Under the pieces are notes generated by a model. It was not told the DNA's origin. It did not search any database and saw nothing but the letters and a program-made list of their open reading frames with translations. Of a DNA stretch of 60,000 nucleotides, positions 1-10,841 are shown piece by piece (positions within the stretch are counted from its first letter, which is position 1; each line of letters begins with the position of its first letter). The stretch comes from Acanthaster planci (lineage: Eukaryota > Echinodermata > Asteroidea > Valvatida > Acanthasteridae), in NCBI RefSeq assembly GCF_001949145.1, contig NW_019091368.1, forward strand, positions 436,029 to 496,028. Reading direction: 5' to 3'. A program made the position numbers and the translations under genes.

Positions 1-553
1 GCGTGCGGATACAGACACCCGCAGGACGACTGGCTATCTGTCATGGTCGAAACCACGTTTATATTTTTTCCACTAAAAGTTGCATCGTCAGACAAAAGCA
101 CACACAACTAATGCCAACAGCAAACAAAGGCAAACAGGCCACGCAGCAAGTCTAGTTTTCTAACCTGACTCAGAAACTGACAAAAGTCTTTTCTTTTATT
201 TTCACATATAAATCTTCAACAGCTTCCATTCTGATAAAACAGACGTCTTCACTTAATTAGAAGTGTGGATGACTGTCCTCATTTCTGAATATAAGAATTT
301 TGTTTCAAGCCATTCTCGGCACGATTGTATTTACGTAGCAAAGTCAATATTTCGACAGTAGCTTTATCTCAAGCTTGCATATTTTCTTTAAAATAACAAT
401 GTTTTCTACCGCCTGACAAGTTTATCATCACTTCAAGTCGAAAGTACATTTTTCTCCCAGCAGATTTCCAAATATACAGCCGCTTTCTGCACTATTTGTA
501 ATCATTCCACGCCAACAAAAATGAGTTGGAATTGTTAAAGACCGCACAATACT

Positions 554-594
554 GTACGTGTACCATACATGTACTGTACATGTACATGTGCACG
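554..594. repeat. ACATGTAC-type palindromic tract
   Basis: Short repeats of GTAC and ACATGTAC. Related tracts occur at 22274-22289, 28432-28448 and 59522-59535, so this string is a recurring simple-sequence theme of the genome. Such tracts are common in marine invertebrate deuterostomes. Confidence 0.8.
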
Positions 595-1251
595 AGATTG
601 TATATGTAGGCCCCTTCATGGCATGTCGGCCGTGTGAGAGCCTATCGGGGCTGAATGTCGGGAGTCCACCGTGGCATTTATATCGCCTCCTCTTGCTTGT
701 GTATAAATAGGTTAAGTTAACACACACGGACTAGCTGCTCTCTGGATCAACCCTTCCTCGTTATTTGACCTGAATATCACAGCGCACCCCCCCCCAACTC
801 TCGTGACATACTCAGCAGCAGAGCCTTTTGCGTGGAGTTTCTTCGGACAACCTAATCAAAATGATACATTATTATCATAACGGCGGTGTACCCGTCTTTC
901 TTTGGGTTGCACGTGGGCACGGCAGCACATGGAGTTAAAACTTACGGTAGAAATACGTACAAGCAAACAACTGCCCCATGTAAACTATCCTACCAAAAAA
1001 GCAAACACATTATGCACAAGAAGAAGTACAATTACCAAGTCAGCCAGCATTTAAGCCAAGCTTTAATGAACTGAGACATAATGTATGACAACTCGATTTC
1101 TTGCTGGTATCACTCGCAAATTTAGAAAATAAGCTAACTCCCGAACTAAACAAACACATAACATTCGAGGTAGTAACTCACACCGTGGGCTTTTACTAAC
1201 TGTTCTGAATAGCATGTAACTTCATAAATAGAATACATCAGAAAGAAATGT

Positions 1252-1301
1252 GTCACCATCAGTAGTTACGGCAAGTGTCATCGTCAGTAGTTACGGCAAG
1301 T
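1252..1301 (+). repeat. Two-copy 25-bp tandem duplication
   Basis: The units at 1252-1276 and 1277-1301 both end CAGTAGTTACGGCAAGT and differ at two positions near their starts. A simple local duplication with no sign of function. Confidence 0.9.
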
Positions 1302-4300
1302 TCTGCTCATAATCAACACTACTTTTTACTGCATCATTGTAAAAGGTATTTGTTAGTGGAATGGTTCAAAATACGATGTACTTACACGAAAGGAAACCAT
1401 AAGTTCTGACGTTATTCGTAACTTTATACAGTAAAGTTCTGGGCTACTTTTTCTTTTCTCTTATGGACGGGTTATCAGTGAAACAAGTGCTGAGTGATGG
1501 AGCGGGTTATTGACTGTTGAAATCGAGGATGTTATTGTGTGCGATCTTTTCCTGCCTGACATCCGCGTGTAGGGCCAAAGCCTACATTTTGGGCACGGAA
1601 TGCTTCCTCTACATGCTGAAAGGGGGGGGGGGGAATGAACGTCGAAACCCACAGCAAAACCCACGACTTCCGTCACTTGGAACAATTCATAAACAGAAGC
1701 ATGGTGATGATTCACCGCCGTGTTGGAATCGGTATGCAGTAATTATTGCATAGCTCTCTAATCGATGGTGAACAAACTTGAGTTGGCAGCCAGCTATCCC
1801 CCACATCACGATCATCAGAGCCCGCTGGAGAAGCAAGCGCGCTCGCGATCGCGTCCGGCTTGCCCTGCTAGACTGATCCATCCAGCGGCCGTTATTGCTT
1901 TGCAACATCTGCAATACAGGCCAGGGTATAAACCCTCCACATTGCTAAATAATTCAGGTGGAGATATTGGGGCGCCCGTGGCATTTCAGATGAGTGGCAG
2001 CGGACGAAGGACGACGAGTCCAGCGCGGACAGGCGAATGAGCGGACCCTACCGTATCGGTACCATACGGTCAAGCTTGACCACTCCGTCCGCCGGCTAGC
2101 CAAGACGCTGTATTTTATTTCTTGCCTATTAGTTGTTTTAAGAACCATCTACTATAGCATTCAGCAGCAGAGATGCTTAGGTACTGGTTGGAAAATGGTT
2201 GTATTGAATATCAAGCTGGAAACCCGGCTATTTTTTGTTGTTCTTGTCGATGTTGCCCCGAGCTCGGTCGCTGTCTGATCCAAGTTGATACCAAGCAGCT
2301 GGTACGGAAAGACCGGCCTAAATGCTCCCGTCCTGCCTCCCCAATGGCTGGGTGAATAAACGGCCCGCCCGCCAGCTTGAATAATGGCGCAGAAAATGAC
2401 AGACTTTTTTCTTTGCCCTGGCATGAAATAAAGATATTGCTGTTTCTGTGCCCTGTGGTCTGGTCGCGGCCTCCAGGCCAGTCGAGCATTCGACACCCGA
2501 TCTTTAAGCTCGTCGCCGTTTTTGGCATTAGAATATAATGTATTCCACAACGGAGTGAATATTTCCATTATGTCATTCATTGCGACTGAATTCAGTGGTA
2601 ATTGTAAGCAATTTTATTTCACCGTCTTCACCCAAAGGAAAAATGGCTAAACTTGAACATACGATGAAAAGAAAAGAATTACCAACTTACAAAAATATGG
2701 TCAAAAAATCATCCTACGACGGTCTCATCCTAATATCGACCCGATGTATCAGTGTGGTGTCGTCATACACGCAGATATTAGGACGTCTCGTTTTGAAACA
2801 TCAACGGGAATGAAAGTGAAACGTTATCAGTGCTTGTATTTCTATGAATTCTTTGTTTTTTAATAAAATTGAATTTCCATCAAACTTTCCTTCCTCGTGA
2901 TTAAATGCCTCTCGCAAAGTGGCGGGAACATGTGAAAATGTATCCACGCAGTATCGATGACCGAGTGCAACTGTTTTATCCACGAACCTAACACTGTCCT
3001 TTGATATCAGTATTCGCCGGGCACACATGTCGTACGGGATAAAAGTTGATTTCGTTCTGGCAAGCGTTCCCAATGGATGGTTCGATGTTTTCTGAGATAA
3101 TATATCACCCATGCACGATCGGGATTGTGTTACGGGAGTGGGATGCCTCGGGAGATATGTCAAATGTCAAAGGTCAGACACAGACGACCCATAGTCGATA
3201 TTAATTCATTTTCTGGAGAGCATACATCCCAACAGTTTGGAGAAACAAATGCAACAGTGCTCTGTTTTGCGAAATCGTGGTAGTCCCTGAGTTACATATT
3301 TAAAATACACACAGGATCTCGTTGCGCTGTGGTTTTGCCACAACACTGTTCCCCAATTCAAGGACCTGTTAATTAAAGTAGACGTAATTTCGGAGCAGAA
3401 TACCATCTGGTCTGGTAACCTGTCTTTCCTGAACAAGTTTTGTCTTCTTAGCATATTTCTTAAATCTGTGCCTGGCCGCTTCGTGAAATTAGCTCTTGAT
3501 CATTTTCAAGCCATCAAGCGATAATAATAGAAAACAGATTTTGAAGCAGGTAACAGAAATCTGATTAAATACAAAGATAAACGACGCATGTATACAGATG
3601 GGCCTAAGTACCATACGAAGGTAGAAGTTTCCACTGATCACATTTGAAACTTAGATCGCTCATCATTTGCAAGGCACTGGTGCGTTGATGGTGTTATAAG
3701 CGGTGATACTGTTTCATTCGAAGTGTTCGCTTAAACCCCCGCATGCACGATCGTAGCGTCTAAATTTCCTCTGATTTTTCAGCAGTGACGTGCGTAGACC
3801 GAGCAGGCAAAATCTGATATAAATTCAAAGTATTTTGGAGAGGGACAAAACGAAACATTGGCGGTAGTGTTCTTACAAACCTTGCAGTGAGGTCACCTGA
3901 TGTGTAAAGGCAACGCGTTCAGTTTGAACAGTCTCCAAGGAAGCCCCTTCTAACTTTGAACACTAAAATCTGTGAGGTGTACTCAATGTGAAATTAACAT
4001 CTTTGGCATCCCTCCTTATGAATACGAGAGTGTATAATTTTACATTACAGTGTTTCTAACCTGTTTGTGATAACGATGACAAGCACTGCTGCATGTATTA
4101 TCATCGGTCTCCAATTACTTAACTGAGAAGCAGTTACAAAAGCTGTGATCATGAAGGTAGCATTGCTCTGGAACATCAGAACATCAGGAAGAATACGTCA
4201 TCGCAAGTTTGATTAAAGCCATTGACTAGACTTTTAAAGGTGCAGAAAGACCACGAGATTTCAGGTTTAGTATTCATGCGCTTAGTCTTACAAAAGAAGT

Positions 4301-5032
4301 TTTTCTTTTGTCTCATAATTGTTTTTTGCCAACCAGTGGTTGCTCGCTGCAGCTGCTGTCAGTCCCCAAACAAAGAATGCTTTCAAAAGTTTTCAAAAGT
4401 CCCACGCAGTAATCAAAACACTGAAAATAACACCACTAAATGAAAAGGCCTCGATCTTTGAAATGAACGGGAGAAATATTCATTTCTTGTCATTTGAGTT
4501 GAACCTTCTGCAAACTTCAGCGCCAACACAACAGGCCGGTCAGTGTTATAAAACCATAAAGCTCTTGGCCTATGAGTTTAGAAGCCGCGGAACAGATGAT
4601 TTTGTGTAAAACAAGATATTAACGTCAGAGTAACCGAAAAGTATGCAAAAATCGGCAATATTCAGTATTAGTATTTCTTGCTAAATTTGAGAGGTTACAG
4701 TTGTCTTTATGCCAGAAAGAAGTATTCAATTACAATCGCAGTGTCCTTTATATGATTGATTTCATTTCTATTTCTTTCAAAGAAATTTAGTTCAATCAGG
4801 AATAAAGCCCAAACACTGGTTTCGTATTGCACTCTTAATAGGCAGTTGGAAAAAGTTCCAGGTAGTCGTAACTGTCAACTGTACAAGACATAGAACGGCG
4901 TTGAAACTCGAAACCGCGTTAAATCCAAACCATAAATTTTCCAGAATTTTATGAAAGCTACCAAATGACCCATGCGGCCGCAAGATACGCTCGATCCGAC
5001 AGTGCCCATGGCGTCAAATGTTTTGATTGAGA

Positions 5033-5042
5033 GCGCCCTCTG
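5033..5042 (-). promoter_or_regulatory. CTCF-like core
   Basis: CAGAGGGCGC on the minus strand fits the AG(A/G)(T/G)GGCGC core known for bilaterian CTCF. Confidence 0.35.
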
Positions 5043-5296
5043 TCGATATGGCGGTCAAATTAAGACACATATTCCATTTCAACAACAAACAAAACTGAGA
5101 TATACATAAGACAATAAAGAAAACAAACACCATCAAGATCACGAATTGAAGATAATGTTACCTTATTTAAATAAAATTTCAAGTTATCATCATTTATTGT
5201 TAGGTTTCCAGTTTAAACCATTCGTCATATAAGTTTGATCAACAAACCCTTGTGTTTTAATTAATGTTAAACATCACTGGGTTTAATAGTAAATTA

Positions 5297-5623
5297 CAGC
5301 CCGTGGTGTATCCGGGGGGGAGGGGGGAACTTGCGCCCCCCGCCACGGATGTACTTTTTTTGGCAAAAAATACTTCATAGAGGAGTATTTAGTTATTTAT
5401 CAAAATTAGTACCCAAACCCCAAGAAAATAACACCAGCAAATAGAAACAAAGATGCAGGGATCGTGAGTAAGGCTTTTGACGTTTTTCTCCTCCGACATC
5501 ATGTTGAAAGAGCCTGAAGTTGCATTTGCTTTTGAATTTGCCCCCCCCCCACACACACACATGTAAGTGCCCATGTAAGCCTGTAACTGGGGACCCCCTA
5601 TTGNNAAGGCGGATACACCGCTG
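5297..5623. mobile_element. Probable hAT-like non-autonomous element containing the assembly gap
   Basis: The left part reads CAG, a few bases, then GGTGTATCCG followed by a G-rich run. The right end, reverse-complemented, reads CAGC and then GGTGTATCCG. A shared 10-base inverted terminal core, CAG ends and adjoining G-runs resemble the widespread hAT-type ends of marine invertebrates (CAG...GGCGTATCC plus G-tract). The two flanking 8-mers do not match, so the target-site duplication is lost or my boundaries are off. The interior has CCCC and ACAC tracts and no coding sequence. Confidence 0.42.
5604..5605. other. Assembly ambiguity (two N)
   Basis: The only two undetermined bases in the window. 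They lie inside the C/G-rich part of the hAT-like element, where homopolymer and repeat structure make base calling difficult. Confidence 0.99.
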
Positions 5624-5895
5624 ATAACAACACGGGATTTTGACAATAAATGCTACTTTTGCCATCGCCCGATATACGGAAGATTCGTCTCATGAAAAAA
5701 ACTGATTAAAAAAAAAACGAGACTTTTAGTAAATGTGTAAAAGAATTCCGATCTGTTATGCCTAGGTTTTTAAAAGGGTTATCTAAGCATCATTTAACAT
5801 TTGTTTGTCGGTGTGCTACAAAAGCATTCTTTTACAAACAGTGTAGATCAGACTTGGACACTTGTCAGCAGTTAAAAACCCATTTGCTTTCATTT

Positions 5896-5929
5896 GAATG
5901 CATTAAAATGGAATTATTTTAATGCATTC
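5896..5929. repeat. Perfect 14-bp hairpin
   Basis: The left arm GAATGCATTAAAAT (5896-5909) is followed by the loop GGAATT and the exact reverse complement at 5916-5929. It is AT-rich. It could be a DNA cruciform, a remnant of a small foldback element, or a short RNA hairpin. There is no context to choose. Confidence 0.9.
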
Positions 5930-7499
5930 GGTACAAAGATGTGATGGTTTTCGAGTGTGTTACCTCATGATCTTGTTCGAATCATTCAGAGGGACTTAAA
6001 AGAGGGGAAGGATGTTTTTCCGCTGTAACTGTTGAGAATGATCGAATGGAATTACTGAGCCAAATAAAGAAAGAAAAGGTAAGAAAACACTCCGAAGCTC
6101 CAGTATGGTTTCAAACGCAAACCTCCTGAGACGAGGGAGCCGAACACGGGGCGAATAAGAACCCTCGAATCATGAATACATAATAAATAATGCCCTAACT
6201 GCACACCTTATTCAAACCGATTTGGGGAAGTTCTGCTATGTACCAACACACATGGAAATGGCAATGCAGTTACATCATGACTATCGACTGATTCCGAAAC
6301 AGCACAAAACACACCAACAGAAAATAAAGAGAATCCCTCCCCTGCGTTATCTCACATGCCGGACGAGACCAGCCCTGCTACGCCTATATTGTGTTACAGA
6401 ATTGTGTTAGAGAAAATATTTATTTCTCTGGGCAGTCATCCAAGTCTGGCACGGCATCCCATGCCAAAGATAACCCATAAACTGACATTAAATTTCAGAT
6501 AAAGGTTGAAGTTCCCTCGCTGTAAACGGAGAGGTATGTTCGCCGATCTACTGTGGTCTTCCACAACTTGAACATCCTGTGCAGAACATATTGTCAACTC
6601 TGTATTTTTTCTGTTCCCCTCCCCCCCCGAACTGCAAAAACAAGACCCAGATTCCTTTCCGGGTGGTGTCCTGTCCTGAATCGGGACGAACTTTCATTTT
6701 TGTCAATCACGGTGATGTACGAGGAAACACGAGCAGGAGGTATCTATTTATTATCCCTGGTAGAAAGTCACTGACACCCACCGCAACAGTGCTCTTTCCA
6801 ACAACCTTTTACGCAAGGGTTCTGTACATCACATCACCACATAGAAAGCGAAATTTTCGACGAAGGAAAACTGAACCCGGCCTTATCAGGAAGTATCCCG
6901 CCAGCTATTGTTATCAGAATTGGAGGTATTCAGGTTAATGTGGCGTAAATTATATCTCAAGACGAAGGTAATTTCTACCGGTAAACACGTACTTTAACTT
7001 CAGCTCATTATCCATGTGCACCTCTCGGGCTTATCTCTGATTCTTTCTTTCGTTACAAACAAAGACACAGAAAAAACGCAATATGGTAACTCTTCTTCAA
7101 TAGCTACTTAAAAACGAAAAACAGCACAATATTTATCATCTGCAAAACGCGTTCATGTGAAAAGGAAGTTGTTTGTTTGAAAAAAGACAAGCTGGAATTT
7201 TTTTGTTTGGCTGAATGCGTCACTATCAAAGTTTAGTCGCGTTGTTCACTTTTATTAGGTCTACGCATGCAACTTTAATGAATAATCATGAGAGGGCCTA
7301 CTCGCCTTGAGTCTTTGCAACCAGTCTACTCATGTTTTTCCAGATTATGAATAGGGTCCGAAATTTAGTCGGTCTCTCACGTTCAACTTGGGGAACATTG
7401 TGGGAAAACAAAGAGTTGGTGAGCACAATATTCTCTTGTCTTGGAAAGCGGAACTTGTTTCAGTTAGGTTTGTCAATTGTGACAGTGTTTTCCATGCCA

Positions 7500-7840
7500 T
7501 TCAAGGACGGATCCAGAACTAACTGCTTTGTTTTTGGGAGGCCACAACTGATTTTTTGGGGTCAACAATTTTCGAAATTTCTATAATTCAACTCTTTATG
7601 GTCCTGCTGCCGGACGAGGTTAAATTTGGGATTTATACTCAATTTGGAAGGAGCGGAAAATGCAATAGTATTCAAAATTCACCTTTCTCTCATTATTATT
7701 TCAATTCCTGGGATCCACCAATGATATCATTACGTACAATGTGGGAAGTTAAACTGGGAAATAAGGGGGCCCCGGCCTTTATCGCGAAACATTCGGCACA
7801 GGCGTCGCTAGTGATTTTTGGGGGGATCCTTGAATTTTTT
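7500..7840. mobile_element. Possible degenerate DNA-transposon scrap
   Basis: The segment opens with GGACGGATCCAGAAC followed by T- and G-rich tracts. Near its far end it has GGCGTCGCTAGTGATTTTTG and then a GGGGGG run. The GGATCCAG plus G-tract style is shared with the hAT-like ends at 5.3 and 22.9 kb, but no clean inverted repeats can be drawn. Weak call. Confidence 0.22.
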
Positions 7841-7971
7841 GTTATTTTGTTGAAGCTTTTTGCACAACATTTCAGGGAAAGCAAATCCTACAAGCCATTT
7901 TGGAATTCTCTTTAATTCACTACAGGTGCACAATATTCAGACAAGCTAGAGGCTTGATGTTTTGTTTGCCC

Positions 7972-7997
7972 TTTGTTTGTTTGTTTGTTTGTTTATT
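7972..7997 (+). repeat. (TTTG)n microsatellite
   Basis: About six tandem TTTG units. Confidence 0.95.
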
Positions 7998-9821
7998 GTT
8001 TATAACCCGAAAGACTCTGAGGCAATTTCTACAAGGCTAAAATGCTGAGGGCTATGAAAAGTGTCGGCAACTCTCCAAAGGCATAACACGTACCAGTCAG
8101 GAAAGAAGTATATAACTGAAATGTTTCGCTGTGGAGTTAGGCGATTTCCATTTGGATTCAATCCCTGTTGCACGGATGTTGATATCACAACCACCCCATT
8201 TTTTCGACGAAATATGTGAAGAAATGTATACGACGTATACTCCAAAAAGTTGAGGATAAGACCTATCGATTTCTCCAACCTGCAGAACGAGATGGCAACA
8301 CAAGGGGTTAGTAAACCGGAGACGACAACAAATGTAAACGTAGACAGAAAGCGGACAGAAATCAGCTATACTGCGATGTTTCTATTGTATTTGTTTAAAA
8401 CTAAATCAATTAGAAAACAAAACTAATAAAGTGTAGAAAAAACGTTGTCACCAAGAGCGAAAAAGTTGTACTTTTTCACTCAAAATGAAACGAGTCACGG
8501 CAAAGATTACAACCTAGTGATTATAACTCATCTGGAAAATTACTATTATTTAAACGAAATTTCGAAGGGAGATTGTGAAAAACAAATGGTTGCCAATTAT
8601 ATTACAGCACGATATAGGCTCCATTCAGTTATTCCCCGACACGGTCCGTATTTTCTACTCCAACCACAAGGGGGAAAATGGAAAGATAAACCAAGCACAT
8701 TTTCGGCGGTCGAGTGGTGTATTGTGTGTTCGAGTACACAAACTCGGACGCGCGTTGAAACGTTTCAAGAAAATAATAGCTCCATATCAAAAGGAGTTCT
8801 TTTTTGTGTGTGTGGCCGTGTGAGGTTTAGCTGGTGGGGAAACCGCTGCCTGAGAAGCCAGGCGAATTGCACAGTAGCCGATCGAGGGGAGGGAATGCTC
8901 TATTGGGTGCGCCTAGAGACCACTGGAGAGTTTGGTCTCCTTAAGTCAACAGTAAATGTTTGCGCACCAAGAGCTCGGCGAGAAGGAGAGCCGGCCTTGC
9001 TCGGCGGGCCTAAGGGTGGGCCATGCTCCCCCGTATTCACACCAAATCCCCGGCAATTTGATCGACAAGTTGGGCTAACCTTCACCCATAAAAGACAGGT
9101 TTGGAGCCCCTTTTGAGTCGCACGCCAGGTGCCGGGCATATCCACCGGTCAGACCCCCAACTCCGTTTACGCTTAATAGCTCGTTCCATTCTTCCCCGGC
9201 CATTACCAGACATTTTATTTGCACACGGCCATACAATGAACTCCCTACCTAAACACAAGCCCCTTCTTTTGAGCACAAAAATAACCCCCCTCAAAAGAGA
9301 CATTTAGTGAATCACCGCACTTTATTTATTGAATACTGGTTATTTTATTCATGGAGACCCAGAGCACTCGGTTTCCCCTCGGCAAGTTTGAGTTGAAGTA
9401 CTTCAAGACAAAAATGTATACAGTCAGAGACGACCCATCGGTGGTGAGGGGATCATGGAGGGGTCACCGGGGCTTCTCAAGGTACTCCATGAGATCTTAA
9501 CGGCTGCAAAGATATATCAAGCTTGAATTGTATGGGGGACACCCTGCGTACACACCTAAAACGGTAAGTCTTAAAGAGGGATTTTATCAACCTCTCTGTT
9601 CCTTGACAACGGGGAAGGGGGAATACCATTGTTTGGAGCAACATGTGGCCAGATGCCGACTTAAATTCGTAATGGAATTATTCCGCAGTGATCCGTAAAA
9701 GATGAAACAAAAAATGTCTTGGAAATTAACCACGAGGTTGGGCGTTTAGAGGAGTCGAGTCAGGCAGTCTGATTGGAGTCTGCGTTGAATCAACAGAGTG
9801 TAGCAATAAAGGTCCATTATT

Positions 9822-9960
9822 GTTGGCTGCAATATCAAAGGAACAAAATGGAGGTCGCAGGTTCAAATCTCACCCATGCCAAATTCTTTGGTCGTCTTTG
9901 CAGCTTCTATAAAAAGCACCTACCAAGTCTTCATTTCTTGTTCTTGTAATTTTAAAAGAC
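9822..9960 (+). mobile_element. Possible tRNA-derived SINE scrap
   Basis: GGTTCAAATCT at 9860-9870, preceded by GGAGGTCGCA, looks like an RNA polymerase III B box in a tRNA T-arm. A weak A-box-like TGGCTGCAATA lies at about 9824, slightly closer than in a normal tRNA. Downstream sequence has T- and A-rich tracts. No cloverleaf can be drawn, so it is not a functional tRNA. Confidence 0.28.
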
Positions 9961-10610
9961 TGTAAAAAGAAAAAAAGGCACACTCGGGGCCAAATAAAAA
10001 AAAGGATAAATCTTGCAGTTCTTAAAATGAACCTATTGTCTGTTATCAGAAAAAGTTAGGGAATTCTACAGGGAATTCAACATTTTTTTTTCATTTTTGT
10101 CAGAGTCGTGGAGTCAAGTTCGCCGAAGCTAGTGTCTTATCTTCCCAGCCTTCCAACCCGATGGCTTTTGGGGTTGAAGGGTCAGGAGCCTCGTCATCGC
10201 ATGTAGTCTTGAATCTGAGTTCCATTTTTTTCTCGCAAATTCATCCATTCATTATAAATAAATGTCGTACGACAAACCTAATGCGTTTACACTTTCACTA
10301 CAGGTTTTTGGTTACAGACCAAACATAGAAAAAGAGGAAAGAGAATGATACGCATTGGTGGTGCTTCGTTATCTTGGGTTTATCAGTCAATAATCATGAG
10401 ATCAAATTGAACAATCTACACCAGTTAGAGAAGTGTTGAGCGCAAAGATTACTCAGTTTACTTTACCTGGTAATTTTAGATGTCATTGCGGCACTATTAC
10501 AGGCGTTCTTCACTTCCCTACAACATATACGTTCAGTTTACGGTCGTTTGTTATTTAAATCATTGACGAAATTACACTATTTTCTGGTTCTTTCACAATG
10601 AAAATTGCCT

Positions 10611-10841
10611 AGGTTAAATTTTAACCATGGAAGGGTGAAAATTGCAACTATTCAAAAAATGGGTTATGTTAACCAAAGTTTGGGGGTAAGAACTAATTTC
10701 TAGTTCATTTTTCACCCACGAAATGGGTAAATATTAACCGTTTGTTGTTGAAAAAGTAGAAATTAATTTTCATCTCCAAAATTGGGGTGACATTACCAAA
10801 GATTTTGGGTATTTCACCCTCCGTTAGATTAAAATTAGCCC
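10611..10841. mobile_element. Self-complementary MITE-like element 1
   Basis: About 231 bases whose two ends are imperfect inverted repeats. The left end carries a TTAAATTTTAACC-type start followed by GGAAGGGTGAAA. The reverse complement of the right end gives a TAATTTTAATC-type start followed by GGAGGGTGAAA, in register over about 30 bases. The interior is full of short related strings (GGGTTA, GGGTAA, TTAACC) on both strands, giving a hairpin-like whole. There is no coding capacity. This is the profile of a miniature inverted-repeat transposable element. The family is unknown and no target-site duplication is obvious. Confidence 0.55.

Larger units (their letters stand above)
1..5296. other. 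No recognisable gene
   Basis: Only short, overlapping frames on both strands without domain character. It contains a C-run at 787-795, a G-run at 1622-1633, a GC-richer patch at about 1790-2100 and the 25-bp duplication. I see no RNA gene, transposon end or clear promoter. Confidence 0.6.
5624..10610. other. No recognisable gene
   Basis: Apart from the hairpin at 5.9 kb, the possible transposon scrap at 7.5-7.8 kb, the TTTG repeat and the SINE-like B box, I see nothing to name. An open plus-strand frame ends at 9116. Its first in-frame ATG is at about 8586 and its translation has biased, low-information composition. Confidence 0.55.

Noticed and set aside
8445-9116. Long open plus-strand frame (223 codons)
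   Set aside because: It opens at TTG, the first in-frame ATG is near 8586, the content is compositionally odd, and no domain or splice signals stand out.
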